This document shows positions 1 to 8,427 of a stretch of DNA of 49,268 bases, piece by piece (the first letter of the stretch is position 1; the number at the start of each line of letters is the position of its first letter). Below the pieces are notes generated by a model. It ran no database searches, was not told the DNA's origin, and saw only the letters and a list, made by a program, of their open reading frames with translations. The stretch is taken from assembly GCA_947505255.1 (NCBI GenBank), contig CANNKP010000003.1, positions 1 through 49,268 on the forward strand, given 5' to 3'. The DNA is from Flavobacteriales bacterium. Its GTDB lineage: Bacteria > Bacteroidota > Bacteroidia > Flavobacteriales_D > Crocinitomicaceae. Made by a program: the position numbers and the translations under genes.

Positions 1-182
1 ATACAGATACTCCTTTTGGACAGTCTTTGGAAGAAATCATCCTACATCACTTTACCTATAGAAAAATTCCTATTGCGTTTAATTTTCCTGCTGGGCACAT
101 TGATGATAATCGAGCCTTAAGACTTGGAAGTGAATGTTTATTAATGGTCAATGAATTAGAAACAGAATTAAATTTTATTTAA
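1..182 (+). CDS. LD-carboxypeptidase (LdcA/MccF-like), C-terminal fragment
   Basis: This is the tail of a gene that starts upstream of the window; it is read in frame from base 3 and stops with TAA at 180-182. The translated end carries PFGQSLEEIILHHF and FPAGHIDDNRALRLGSE. The second motif matches the region around the catalytic histidine (PAGH) of the serine peptidase family S66, which trims the terminal D-amino acid from murein tetrapeptides during cell-wall recycling in the cytoplasm. The catalytic serine and glutamate lie outside the window, so activity cannot be judged. The family call rests on about 59 residues. It is absent from the ORF track because it has no start codon here. Confidence 0.75.
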   Translation, partial: TDTPFGQSLEEIILHHFTYRKIPIAFNFPAGHIDDNRALRLGSECLLMVNELETELNFI

Positions 183-278
183 ATGAGCACCACTTTCGTT
201 GTTGTCGTTTCTGTTGTTCTCCTTCACTTTATAGTGGGAATAGGTTTTTTGATTTATAAACTTGGAAAAAAGAAATAA
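183..278 (+). CDS. 31-residue single-pass membrane protein, hypothetical
   Basis: The ATG follows the LD-carboxypeptidase TAA with no gap (TAA|ATG), so the two are probably translated from one message by reinitiation. The product is 31 residues: a short MSTT start, about 22 hydrophobic residues (VVVVSVVLLHFIVGIGFLIY) and a basic tail LGKKK. This fits one membrane helix with the basic end in the cytoplasm. It is too short for the ORF track and I do not recognise a family. The clean hydrophobic/basic pattern and the exact junction argue for a real gene, but a chance ORF in AT-rich DNA cannot be excluded. Confidence 0.45.
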   Translation: MSTTFVVVVSVVLLHFIVGIGFLIYKLGKKK

Positions 279-345
279 ATCTCTTAAAAATCAAGTCAAT
301 AATTTCGTTAAAAGTATTGAACGTCCTGAAAAATGTTGTTCTATA

Positions 346-495
346 ACTATAGCCACAGATGCACAGATTATATTCTAATTTTTACAAAAAATCTGCTCTA
401 AACAATTACAAAATCATCTGTTGTAAATTTTAATTTCATCAAGATAACAAATCGATTTATGCTCAAAAATCAATCTGTGCATCCGTGGCTATAGT
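346..495. repeat. 150-bp element with 24-bp terminal inverted repeats (MITE/REP-like)
   Basis: The left end ACTATAGCCACAGATGCACAGATT (346-369) is the reverse complement of the right end at 472-495 with one mismatch in 24. The 102 bp between them are AT-rich and show no ORF. The right end contributes the last base of the stop codon of the minus-strand gene at 495-857. Paired ends around a short non-coding core suggest a non-autonomous mobile element or a REP-type palindrome. No target-site duplication was identified. Whether it occurs elsewhere in the genome cannot be seen from here. Confidence 0.6.
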
Positions 496-857
496 CAAAG
501 CACCACGATTTTTTTACTTGTTCTAGTTTCCCCATCTTGAATTGTACAGAAAAACGTTCCTTGAGGTAAATCTGTCACTTCTGTTTTACCATCTAAGCCA
601 ATTAACCATGTTCCAACATATGTTCCTTCAACGCTCGTTATCGTAATAACAGATCCATTTTTACTTTCAACAAAAATCCTTCCTTCCGATGGATTAGGAT
701 AAATTGAAACGGCAACTTCCATCTGTTCTCTTTTTTGAGATGCTGCTTTAATCGGATTGGTTTCTTCTTTAGAAATCGTTCCACTCAAATGATTTTCCTC
801 TTGTGCAAAGCAACTTCCTGTTACAATTAAACACATCAACACCACAGCTTTTCTCAT
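495..857 (-). CDS. Minimal T9SS type A sorting-domain protein
   Basis: The 120-residue product has a Sec signal peptide (MRKAVVLMCLIVTGSCFA), a polar linker of roughly 30 residues, and then a complete type A T9SS C-terminal sorting domain starting near residue 50. The domain's SIYPNPSEGRIFVES strand, the LPQGTFFCTI segment and the terminal KKIVVL are all typical. Known family role: this domain directs cargo across the outer membrane through T9SS and is then usually removed. Here almost no cargo is left between signal peptide and domain, so the function is unclear; a small surface protein or a remnant of a larger one are both possible. Its stop codon lies at the edge of the inverted-repeat element. 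Confidence 0.75.
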   Translation of the reverse strand: MRKAVVLMCLIVTGSCFAQEENHLSGTISKEETNPIKAASQKREQMEVAVSIYPNPSEGRIFVESKNGSVITITSVEGTYVGTWLIGLDGKTEVTDLPQGTFFCTIQDGETRTSKKIVVL

Positions 858-964
858 CGTTTGTTTTCACTAAAACAACAATTCTAATTTTCGTTACAAA
901 AAGCACAACAAAATCATTCTTTGTTTGTTTTTATATATAATCAGTCTAAATAAGGTCTTTTCCC

Positions 965-994
965 TTGTTGCTTGCATCGTAACACTTAAATTTG
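965..994 (+). promoter_or_regulatory. Bacteroidota-type promoter for sdhCAB
   Basis: TTG at 965-967 and TAAATTTG at 987-994 are separated by 19 bp and match the -33/-7 elements (TTTG, TAnnTTTG) of the primary Bacteroidota sigma factor. The -7 element lies 27 bp before the sdhC start. Confidence 0.6.
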
Positions 995-1021
995 GGCTAT
1001 ATTATTTAATAATTATAATTT

Positions 1022-1936
1022 ATGAGTAAGTCAGTTATTTTAAAATCCTCTATTGCCAAAAAATACTGGATGGCGTTTACAGGGTTGTTTTTATGTCTAT
1101 TCCTTGTGGGCCACCTTCTTGGAAATTTACAATTATTCTACGCTGGAGAAGAAGGTAGAAGAGCATTCAATGAGTATGCTTACTTCATGCAGCACAATTT
1201 GTTGATCAAAGTAATGTCATACGTTACTTATCTTTCAATCTTATTTCATGCTATTGATGGATTATTATTGGCTTTTCAAAACAAAAAAGCACGCCCAGTT
1301 CAATATGCAATGAACAAAGCATCTGCTAATTCGTCATCTGCTTCAAGACAAATGGCTTTATTAGGAAGTATTATTTTGATTTTCATTGCAACTCACATGG
1401 TGAACTTTTGGGGTAAAATGCATTTCGGAGAAATTCCATTGCATACTTTAACAAAGGCAGTAAATGTGCCCATTAGTCAAGACCCAAACACAGGCCAAAT
1501 AGTAAAAGCTGATATTGAATTTTCATATTTTCTAACTACAAATGGAGAATATAAGCAATATGCCTATAAAGACCCAAAAACTAAATTGTTTGAAAGTCAA
1601 ATGGAAGTTAGAGAAGAAACTAAATTGTTCGATAAAAATTCTAATCTAGAGGTAGCTGAAGGGTACAAAGATTTGCATTCAGTTGTAATGGGATTCTTTG
1701 GGAAAAGTGCAAATGGTAACGATGTAAACGAGTTAGCTTGGTTAGCAGTTTTATTGTACACAATTTCTATGGCTGTTCTTTCTTTTCACTTAATGCACGG
1801 ATTCGCTTCGGCTTTTCAAACATTAGGATTGCGTCATCCACGTTATACGGCAATCATTAAGAACGTTGGAATGGGATTCGCAATTATTGTCCCTGCAGCC
1901 TTTGCGGCAATTCCGTTGTACATTTTCTTTAAGTAA
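1022..1936 (+). CDS. sdhC: Succinate dehydrogenase cytochrome b558 subunit
   Basis: This is the membrane anchor of complex II; it carries two b hemes and passes electrons from SdhB to menaquinone. About five membrane helices are visible, with histidines placed as in the Bacillus-type diheme family: FLVGHLLGN in helix I, SILFHAIDG in helix II, FIATHMVNFW in helix III and LSFHLMHGF in helix IV. At 304 residues it is longer than the usual 200-240, because a soluble charged loop of about 75 residues (roughly 145-222) sits between helices III and IV. It is the first gene of sdhCAB, 26 bp before sdhA, with a promoter match just upstream. Confidence 0.93.
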   Translation: MSKSVILKSSIAKKYWMAFTGLFLCLFLVGHLLGNLQLFYAGEEGRRAFNEYAYFMQHNLLIKVMSYVTYLSILFHAIDGLLLAFQNKKARPVQYAMNKASANSSSASRQMALLGSIILIFIATHMVNFWGKMHFGEIPLHTLTKAVNVPISQDPNTGQIVKADIEFSYFLTTNGEYKQYAYKDPKTKLFESQMEVREETKLFDKNSNLEVAEGYKDLHSVVMGFFGKSANGNDVNELAWLAVLLYTISMAVLSFHLMHGFASAFQTLGLRHPRYTAIIKNVGMGFAIIVPAAFAAIPLYIFFK

Positions 1937-1962
1937 TAATTCGATTTTAAAAATAGATTCAT

Positions 1963-3966
1963 ATGTCAATTTTAGACTCAAAAATACCTTCTGGCGAACT
2001 AAATCAAAAATGGTCTTCTTACAAAGATCACATTCGTTTAGTTAACCCAGCAAACAAAAGAAACATTGATATTATTGTTGTTGGAACAGGATTAGCTGGT
2101 GGTTCAGCTTCTGCTGCCTTGGCAGAGTTAGGATACAATGTTAAATCATTTTGTTTTCAAGATTCTCCACGTCGTGCGCACTCTATTGCAGCACAAGGTG
2201 GTATTAACGCTGCAAAAAATTACCAAGGTGATGGAGATTCTGTTTTCCGATTATTTTACGACACAGTAAAAGGTGGTGACTACAGAGCACGTGAAGCAAA
2301 TGTTTACCGTTTAGCGGAAGTTTCAGCTAGTATCATTGATCAATGTGTAGCTCAAGGTGTTCCTTTTGCCCGTGAATATGGCGGATTATTAGACAACCGT
2401 TCATTTGGTGGTTCTCAAGTTTCTCGTACGTTTTATGCCAAAGGGCAAACTGGACAACAACTTTTATTGGGCGCTTATTCAGCAATGTCTCGCCAAATTG
2501 GAAAAGGTAAAATCCAAATGTATAACCGTCACGAAATGCTAGATTTAGTTCTCGTAGATGGAAAAGCTCGCGGAATTATTGCAAGAAATCTTGTAACTGG
2601 TTCTCTTGAAAGATTTTCAGCTCACGCAGTTGTAATTGCTTCCGGAGGATATGGAAATGTATTCTATCTTTCAACTAATGCAATGGGTTCGAACGTTTCT
2701 GCTGCATGGAAGGTTCACAAAAAAGGAGCTTACTTCGCAAATCCTTGTTATACACAAATTCACCCAACATGTATTCCTGTTTCGGGTGATCATCAGTCTA
2801 AATTGACATTGATGTCTGAATCATTAAGAAACGATGGCCGTATTTGGGTTCCTAAAAATTTAGAGGATTCAAAAGCAATTCGTGAAGGTAGAATGAAGCC
2901 AACTGATATCACAGATGAAAACAAAGACTTTTTCTTAGAGCGTCGTTATCCTGCATTTGGAAACCTGGTTCCACGTGATGTTGCTTCTCGTGCAGCAAAA
3001 GAAAGATGTGACGCTGGTTTTGGGGTCAATACTACAGGTGAAGCAGTTTATTTAGATTTTGCATCAGCAATTGAGCGTTATGGCAGAGAAAAAGCGCGCA
3101 TGAATCACGATGGTGAAGCTTCAATTGAAATAATAATGGACCTTGGGGCTGAAGTTGTGAAAGCAAAATATGGCAATTTGTTCCAAATGTATTATAAGAT
3201 TGTAGATCAAGATCCTTATAAAACGCCGATGATGATTTATCCAGCCGTGCATTACACAATGGGTGGTGTTTGGGTTGATTATAACTTAATGACAACAATC
3301 ACAGGATGTTATGCAACTGGAGAAGCAAACTTCTCAGATCACGGTGCAAATCGTTTAGGTGCTTCTGCATTAATGCAAGGTTTAGCAGATGGTTATTTCG
3401 TTCTGCCGTATACAATTGCTGATTATTTAGCGGACGATATCAGAACGGGAAAAATTTCTACTGATTTACCTGAATTTGTTCAAACAGAAAATGATGTTAA
3501 AGCAAATATTGAGCGTTTGATGAACATCAAAGGGACGAAAACGGTAGATTATTTCCACAAGCGTTTAGGAAAAATAATGTGGGATAAAGTTGGAATGGCT
3601 CGAAATGCTGAAGGTTTAAACTGGGCTATCGCAGAAATTCAAAAATTACGGGAAGAATTTTATTCAAATGTTCGAATCCCAGGAACTGTTGATTCATTCA
3701 ATCCCGAATTAGACAAAGCAAATCGTGTTTGTGACTTCTTAGAATTAGGTGAATTAATGGCAAAAGACGCGCTTGACAGAGAAGAGTCTTGTGGTGGTCA
3801 TTTCCGTGAAGAACATCAAACAGAAGAAGGCGAAGCTCAACGAAATGATGATAAATATGCTTATGTTGCTGCTTGGGAATACACAGGGAAACCTTCAGAA
3901 GCTATTTTACACAAAGAAGCTTTGGTTTTTGACAATATTAAATTGGTTCAACGTAGTTATAAATAA
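1963..3966 (+). CDS. sdhA: Succinate dehydrogenase flavoprotein subunit
   Basis: This catalytic subunit of complex II oxidises succinate to fumarate through covalently bound FAD. The dinucleotide-binding motif [11 protein letters not shown] lies near residue 40. The FAD-linking histidine motif [13 protein letters not shown] is near residue 72. The substrate-domain motifs [15 protein letters not shown] and [17 protein letters not shown] are present, and the length (667) is normal for the Bacteroidota/Bacillus-type enzyme. It lies between the anchor and iron-sulfur subunits in a co-directional operon. The enzyme serves both the TCA cycle and the respiratory chain; in this type of complex II the reverse reaction, fumarate reduction, is also possible. 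Confidence 0.96.
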   Translation: MSILDSKIPSGELNQKWSSYKDHIRLVNPANKRNIDIIVVGTGLAGGSASAALAELGYNVKSFCFQDSPRRAHSIAAQGGINAAKNYQGDGDSVFRLFYDTVKGGDYRAREANVYRLAEVSASIIDQCVAQGVPFAREYGGLLDNRSFGGSQVSRTFYAKGQTGQQLLLGAYSAMSRQIGKGKIQMYNRHEMLDLVLVDGKARGIIARNLVTGSLERFSAHAVVIASGGYGNVFYLSTNAMGSNVSAAWKVHKKGAYFANPCYTQIHPTCIPVSGDHQSKLTLMSESLRNDGRIWVPKNLEDSKAIREGRMKPTDITDENKDFFLERRYPAFGNLVPRDVASRAAKERCDAGFGVNTTGEAVYLDFASAIERYGREKARMNHDGEASIEIIMDLGAEVVKAKYGNLFQMYYKIVDQDPYKTPMMIYPAVHYTMGGVWVDYNLMTTITGCYATGEANFSDHGANRLGASALMQGLADGYFVLPYTIADYLADDIRTGKISTDLPEFVQTENDVKANIERLMNIKGTKTVDYFHKRLGKIMWDKVGMARNAEGLNWAIAEIQKLREEFYSNVRIPGTVDSFNPELDKANRVCDFLELGELMAKDALDREESCGGHFREEHQTEEGEAQRNDDKYAYVAAWEYTGKPSEAILHKEALVFDNIKLVQRSYK

Positions 3967-4037
3967 TAATCAGGTGATGACTGTTGTCGTATAGCAATGC
4001 TAAACACTAACAGCTAATTACTAATTACTTTAAAAAC

Positions 4038-4787
4038 ATGAAATTAACATTAAAAATCTGGAGACAAAGTGGACCAAATGATAAGGGTCAGATTGTAACC
4101 TATCCTATCGATAATATCGAGGGTGATATGTCATTCTTAGACATGATGGATGTTTTGAATGAAGAATTAATTGTAAAAGGAGAAGATCCTGTAGCGTTTG
4201 ATCACGATTGCCGTGAAGGAATCTGTGGAATGTGTTCATTATTTATTAATGGAGAAGCTCACGGACCTGATAGAGCAATTACTACATGTCAATTACACAT
4301 GCGTAAATTCAGCGATGGTGAAACTATTTATATTGAACCATGGAGAGCAAAAGCGTTTCCTGTAATCAAAGATTTAGTTGTTGACCGTGGAGCCTTAGAT
4401 AGAGTAATGGCTTCTGGAGGATTTGTATCTGTCAACACTTCAGGAAATACAGTTGATGCAAATGCAATTCCTATTTCTAAAATTGACGCAGATAAAGCAT
4501 TTGAAGCGGCAACTTGTATTGGTTGTGGCGCTTGTGTTGCTTCGTGTGTAAATGCATCAGCTATGCTTTTTGTATCAGCAAAAGTCTCTCAATTAGCACT
4601 TTTACCTCAAGGAAAAATTGAAGCAACGGAACGTGTTTTGAACATGGTTCGTACAATGGATGAAGAAGGTTTTGGAAATTGCACCAATACTGGAGCATGC
4701 GCTGTTGAATGCCCGAAAGAAATATCTTTGGACAATATTGCTCGCATGAATAGAGAATATTTTAAAGCAATGCTTACTTCAGAATAA
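4038..4787 (+). CDS. sdhB: Succinate dehydrogenase iron-sulfur subunit
   Basis: This 249-residue subunit relays electrons from FAD in SdhA to the hemes of SdhC. The N-terminal plant-ferredoxin-like domain has the [2Fe-2S] cysteines in [12 protein letters not shown] followed by TTCQ. The C-terminal domain has two cysteine clusters, [11 protein letters not shown] and [14 protein letters not shown], for the [4Fe-4S] and [3Fe-4S] centres. It is the last gene of sdhCAB, 71 bp after sdhA and directly before a strong terminator. The ORF at 3773-3994 in another frame is a shadow. Confidence 0.96.
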   Translation: MKLTLKIWRQSGPNDKGQIVTYPIDNIEGDMSFLDMMDVLNEELIVKGEDPVAFDHDCREGICGMCSLFINGEAHGPDRAITTCQLHMRKFSDGETIYIEPWRAKAFPVIKDLVVDRGALDRVMASGGFVSVNTSGNTVDANAIPISKIDADKAFEAATCIGCGACVASCVNASAMLFVSAKVSQLALLPQGKIEATERVLNMVRTMDEEGFGNCTNTGACAVECPKEISLDNIARMNREYFKAMLTSE

Positions 4788-4809
4788 AAGATTTATTCAT
4801 TATAAAATG

Positions 4810-4843
4810 AACCCCATTAGAACATGTTCTAATGGGGTTTTTT
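4810..4843 (+). terminator. Perfect palindromic terminator after sdhB
   Basis: AACCCCATTAGAAC/ATGTTCTAATGGGGTT is a perfect 30-bp palindrome (4810-4839) followed by a T run, 23 bp after the sdhB stop. The RNA would fold into a long GC-based hairpin. Confidence 0.85.
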
Positions 4844-4933
4844 AATTGTCACAAACAAAAGTTAGGGAAATTCTTCTAGTTCATAACGAATTATTAATAA
4901 AATATTAACTTTAGTGCAAACAAAACTAAAATT

Positions 4934-6703
4934 ATGAAAAAACTATTACTAAGTCTAACACTTATTGGATCAGCTTTTATAGCCCAGTCTCAAGTAATTT
5001 GTGCTGGAATATCTCCTGCAGCGATTATTGGGAATTATAATTTCACATGGGCTACTGGTGGCGGTTGGGGAACACCTAATTTTTTAATAGCTGGAACGTT
5101 CGTTCAAGGAGATCTTATGGTTGCAGACGATGGAACTACAGGTTTAAGTGCGCAAGGAATTTCTTTAGGAAACTATGGTTGTTCTCCAGTGACAAACAAT
5201 TTAGCCGGGAAAATTGCGGTGGTTTATCGCTTTGACGGTGTAACGGCTTCAACAAATTGTGAATTTGGTGCTAAAGCATTGGCTTGTCAAACGGCTGGAG
5301 CTATTGGTGTTATTGTTGTTAACAGAGAAAACGCTGTGGCAAGCATGGGTGCAGGAGCTGTTGGTTCAACAGTTACTATTCCGGTTGTTATGATCAGTGA
5401 TGTTGATGGTGCTACTTTAAGAGCTGAAATGCTTAACGGACCTGTAAACATGTTCCTTGGAAACAAAATTGGTTTGTTCGCTGACGATGCTGGAGGTTTG
5501 CCTGGTACAACGTTAATCTCAAAATCATCAGGGGTGCTTTCTCAATTAGCTACTAATGCAAGTGAATTCAATTTCGAATTAGGAACACGTGTATATAACT
5601 ATGGTTTTAACGATCAAGCAAACGTAACGGTTACTGCAAACATTGATGGTCCTTCTGGCGCTACTGTTTATAATCAGCAAGTTGGACCGTTTCCAATCGT
5701 TTCTTTAGATAGTATCGATGTCTATCCTGGAGAAACATATTCTTTCCCTCAATTTTCTCTAGCAACTTATCCTGCTGGAAGGTATACATTAACGTATACG
5801 ATTGATTTAGGAACTGCTGATCAATATACTTCAGATAATATTATTACTTCAGAATTTATTGTCAATGATTCTATCTATACCTTTGCTCCGTTGGATTCTA
5901 TCACAAATCTTCCTGTTGCGAATAGCTATGGTCGTCCTGCATCAAACCATGTCACATATTCATCTTGTATGGTAATTGACAACCCAAACGCAAGCAGAAT
6001 TGGTATTGAAGGAATGTATTTCCAAGCCTTTACTAATGCGTCTGATTCTATAGATTTGTCTGGTGAGGAAATGCTTATGAACGTATACCGTTGGGAAGAT
6101 GTTTTTACAAACTTAAATGATGTAAACTTAGCTTTCACAGCATTATATTCAATCGCAGTTGGATATTATTACTACCCAAGTGATTTACAAAACCAAACAG
6201 TATATGGATCTTTTAGTGTGCCAGTTTCATTAGAAGATAACCAACGTTATCTTGTTTGCGTGCAAACAGTTAACCCAAAAGTATTCTTAGGATACGATTC
6301 TAAAAACGATTATTCTTGGAATGAAGGTTACTACTTGCAACCATTAACACCAATACAAGTTGATACTGCTTATTATGCTTCAGGATTCGGAATGGATACA
6401 CCATCTGCAATGGGTTTAAAAGTTTTCAATGCAGCTGAATTAGGAATAAAAGAAGTTGGTACTTTAGAAGGTGTGGCTTATCCTAATCCTGCAACTGACG
6501 TTATTACAGTTTCGTTGAAAGCAGAAGGAAATGCATCATTAATGATTACTGATGTTTCTGGTAAAGTAGCAATGAATTCAAAAATTAATCTTTTAAATGG
6601 AAAAGCTGAAATAGCTATTTCTTCTTTAGAAGCTGGAATGTATATTTTCAATATTACAACTGAAGGAGGTCAAACTTCTCAATTCAATGTTGTGAAGAAA
6701 TAA
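4934..6703 (+). CDS. Secreted PA-domain protein with T9SS type A sorting domain
   Basis: The 589-residue product starts with a Sec signal peptide (MKKLLLSLTLIGSAFIAQSQ). Residues about 40-165 form a protease-associated (PA) domain, seen in AGKIAVVYRF, KALACQTAGAIGVIVVN and TIPVVMISDVDGATL. A long beta-rich middle section of unknown type follows. The last 75 residues are a T9SS type A sorting domain (GVAYPNPATDVITVSL, LEAGMYIFNI, QFNVVKK). No peptidase motif is visible, so the PA domain may serve ligand or protein binding. The product is expected on the cell surface or in the medium. A near-match to the -7 element (TAACTTTA) lies 20 bp upstream of the start. Confidence 0.85.
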   Translation: MKKLLLSLTLIGSAFIAQSQVICAGISPAAIIGNYNFTWATGGGWGTPNFLIAGTFVQGDLMVADDGTTGLSAQGISLGNYGCSPVTNNLAGKIAVVYRFDGVTASTNCEFGAKALACQTAGAIGVIVVNRENAVASMGAGAVGSTVTIPVVMISDVDGATLRAEMLNGPVNMFLGNKIGLFADDAGGLPGTTLISKSSGVLSQLATNASEFNFELGTRVYNYGFNDQANVTVTANIDGPSGATVYNQQVGPFPIVSLDSIDVYPGETYSFPQFSLATYPAGRYTLTYTIDLGTADQYTSDNIITSEFIVNDSIYTFAPLDSITNLPVANSYGRPASNHVTYSSCMVIDNPNASRIGIEGMYFQAFTNASDSIDLSGEEMLMNVYRWEDVFTNLNDVNLAFTALYSIAVGYYYYPSDLQNQTVYGSFSVPVSLEDNQRYLVCVQTVNPKVFLGYDSKNDYSWNEGYYLQPLTPIQVDTAYYASGFGMDTPSAMGLKVFNAAELGIKEVGTLEGVAYPNPATDVITVSLKAEGNASLMITDVSGKVAMNSKINLLNGKAEIAISSLEAGMYIFNITTEGGQTSQFNVVKK

Positions 6704-6720
6704 TCTTATTCTTTAACAAA

Positions 6721-6756
6721 ACAAAAGAGTCGCTCGTATACGGGCGACTCTTTTGT
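6721..6756. terminator. Bidirectional terminator between convergent genes
   Basis: ACAAAAGAGTCGCTCGTA/TACGGGCGACTCTTTTGT is a 36-bp near-perfect palindrome (one base-pair position off) with A and T flanks on both sides. It lies between the PA-domain gene (+) and the barrel gene (-), so it can serve both. Confidence 0.85.
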
Positions 6757-6783
6757 TTACATGAAACTTTTATTGCTCTTAAC

Positions 6784-7593
6784 CTAAAAGTTTAGTGATA
6801 ATCCAAATGTCAACGGATACACTTCTACTGTCTTTGTAACGTCAAACAAGGGTAGCAAACTGTAAGATGCAAAAGCTCCCCAAGATCCATAACCTAAACG
6901 AACGGTTCCATCCAATTTGAAAGAATTCAAACCATAAACTCCTTTGTTTTTTTGTTGAAATTCTTTTCCATCAACTTCACCTTCTCTTTTGATTTTAGAA
7001 GCTAATCTTACACCACCTATAACTCCTGCTGCCAAATAAAAACTTTTATCTGAGTCTTCATTTGTACAAAATTCCAACAACAACGGAACGGTTAAATACG
7101 CTGCTTTTAACTTGTTTTTTGAATAATCAATTACAGTGTCAATAGCTGCAAACAAGGTGTCTGGAGTGCTATTCAACACATAGTTATCTCTAAAAGCAAC
7201 TTGTGTAAAACTAAACCCTAACCCTGTTGTAATGCCAAAATATTCATGTGCTATTCCAAATTTATGCTCCAATACATTCAAATTCCATGTCATTGAACGT
7301 GCTGGATCATTTTTCCAATAAGGATTATTATCAAAACTTGTTTTAAATTGACCGTTTGTCATCATACTGAAACCCATATCTATTCCCGCCCAATGAGCCT
7401 CATATTTGTTCTTTTCAATTTCGTCTGGCGCAGCATCAATTGTATCTATTTCTTCTGAGATGTCATCAGAATGATCTATTAAAATAATTTCAATGTTTTT
7501 TATGTTGACACGTGTTGTATCTTTTTTTTCTTCTTCTTGCGCAAGAACTCCTGAACTAGCAAATAACAATGCTAAATAAATTATCTTTCTCAT
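6784..7593 (-). CDS. Outer-membrane beta-barrel protein (PorT/OMP_b-brl-like)
   Basis: The 269-residue product has a signal peptide (MRKIIYLALLFASSGVLAQ), an acidic region of about 60 residues rich in D and E, and then alternating amphipathic strands from about residue 75. Examples are WAGIDMGFSMMTNGQF, FGITTGLGFSFTQVAF and AAGVIGGVRLASKI. It ends in the aromatic VYPLTFGLSLNF expected of an outer-membrane barrel recognised by the BAM machinery. The layout fits the small PorT-like/outer membrane beta-barrel families common in Bacteroidota. Substrate and role are unknown. It is convergent with the preceding gene across a shared terminator. Confidence 0.75.
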   Translation of the reverse strand: MRKIIYLALLFASSGVLAQEEEKKDTTRVNIKNIEIILIDHSDDISEEIDTIDAAPDEIEKNKYEAHWAGIDMGFSMMTNGQFKTSFDNNPYWKNDPARSMTWNLNVLEHKFGIAHEYFGITTGLGFSFTQVAFRDNYVLNSTPDTLFAAIDTVIDYSKNKLKAAYLTVPLLLEFCTNEDSDKSFYLAAGVIGGVRLASKIKREGEVDGKEFQQKNKGVYGLNSFKLDGTVRLGYGSWGAFASYSLLPLFDVTKTVEVYPLTFGLSLNF

Positions 7594-7697
7594 GATTATG
7601 TTTTTAAACTGTTTAACGTGTTTTAACTTTCTTTTTGAGTTAGACTTTGTGAAGAGTAAAAAGTTACAGCAAAACGGGGAAAAAGATGAAATAACGC

Positions 7698-8075
7698 TTA
7701 TTCCCAGTCTGATTGATAATCCTCAATATCTCTGCGATCCTTTTTAGAAGGTTTTCCTGTTCCGTTTACACGATAACTTTGTTGCGCTATTTGATATGTT
7801 TTCAATTTATCAATTTCTTCTACCGGTGTTGTATCAATGATATAATCTGCAACCAATTTTGCACCAATTCTTCTGTCTAGCAATTGAATAACTTTGTAAC
7901 TAAAGATGGCACTGTTGTGTGAAATTTGAATTGTATCACCGACTTTAGGTTCCTTCGAAGGTTTAGAATTGGATTGATTAATTTTTATTTTTCCTTTCGA
8001 CAGCGCTTCTGAAGCTTGAGATCTTGTTTTTGCAAGTCTGACTGACCAAATATATTTATCCCAGCGTAAGCTCAT
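7698..8075 (-). CDS. S4-domain RNA-binding protein, Hsp15 (HslR)-like
   Basis: The 125-residue protein begins with an S4 RNA-binding domain (RWDKYIWSVRLAKTRSQASEAL, then GKIKINQSNSKPSKEPKVGDTI). It ends in a basic/acidic tail GKPSKKDRRDIEDYQSDWE. Length and order match the Hsp15/HslR family, which in E. coli binds stalled 50S subunits carrying nascent chains and helps recycle them. Its start lies within the last codons of the MmcQ-like gene (20-nt overlap), indicating coupled translation. It is the last gene of a desaturase > MmcQ-like > Hsp15 cluster. Confidence 0.85.
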   Translation of the reverse strand: MSLRWDKYIWSVRLAKTRSQASEALSKGKIKINQSNSKPSKEPKVGDTIQISHNSAIFSYKVIQLLDRRIGAKLVADYIIDTTPVEEIDKLKTYQIAQQSYRVNGTGKPSKKDRRDIEDYQSDWE

Positions 8076-8409
8076 CTCTTCGTTTTTTAGAAAGTGATAA
8101 ATATACTAGAGAATATGATTCATCAATCAGTTGAAAAAATAAATCTTCCGGCAAATCATCATTAACCAAGATTGTGTTCCAATGCTTCTTATTCATATGA
8201 TAACCTGGTTGAACGGCGTTATATCGTTCCCGCATTTCAATAGAACGTTCTGGGTCTGCTTTAAGATTTATGGAATTAAAACTATCAACATCAGCGAGCG
8301 CAAACATCTTACCATCGACTTTAAAAACGAGGGTATCCTTATCAAAAGGAAAGCCTTCTGAAACAAAAGGCTTTCTTAAACAATATTCTCTAAAATCCTC
8401 GAAATTCAT
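8056..8409 (-). CDS. MmcQ/YjbR family protein
   Basis: The 117-residue protein matches the MmcQ/YjbR (CyaY-like fold) family. The N-terminus has the typical YCLRKPFVSEGFPFD; the middle has VFKVDGKMFALADVD; the C-terminal half has VQPGYHMNKKHWNTI and DLPEDLFFQLIDESYSLV. The fold resembles DNA-binding domains, but the molecular role is not established. It starts 18 nt after the desaturase stop and overlaps the Hsp15-like gene by 20 nt, so the three are probably co-transcribed. No functional link to either neighbour is evident. Confidence 0.88.
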   Translation of the reverse strand: MNFEDFREYCLRKPFVSEGFPFDKDTLVFKVDGKMFALADVDSFNSINLKADPERSIEMRERYNAVQPGYHMNKKHWNTILVNDDLPEDLFFQLIDESYSLVYLSLSKKRRDELTLG

Positions 8410-8427
8410 ATCGAAGTGAATTTATTT

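Noticed and set aside
3773-3994. 73-codon ORF over the end of sdhA
   Set aside because: It is in an alternative frame inside a strongly conserved gene, and its Met/Lys/Val-rich product resembles no family.
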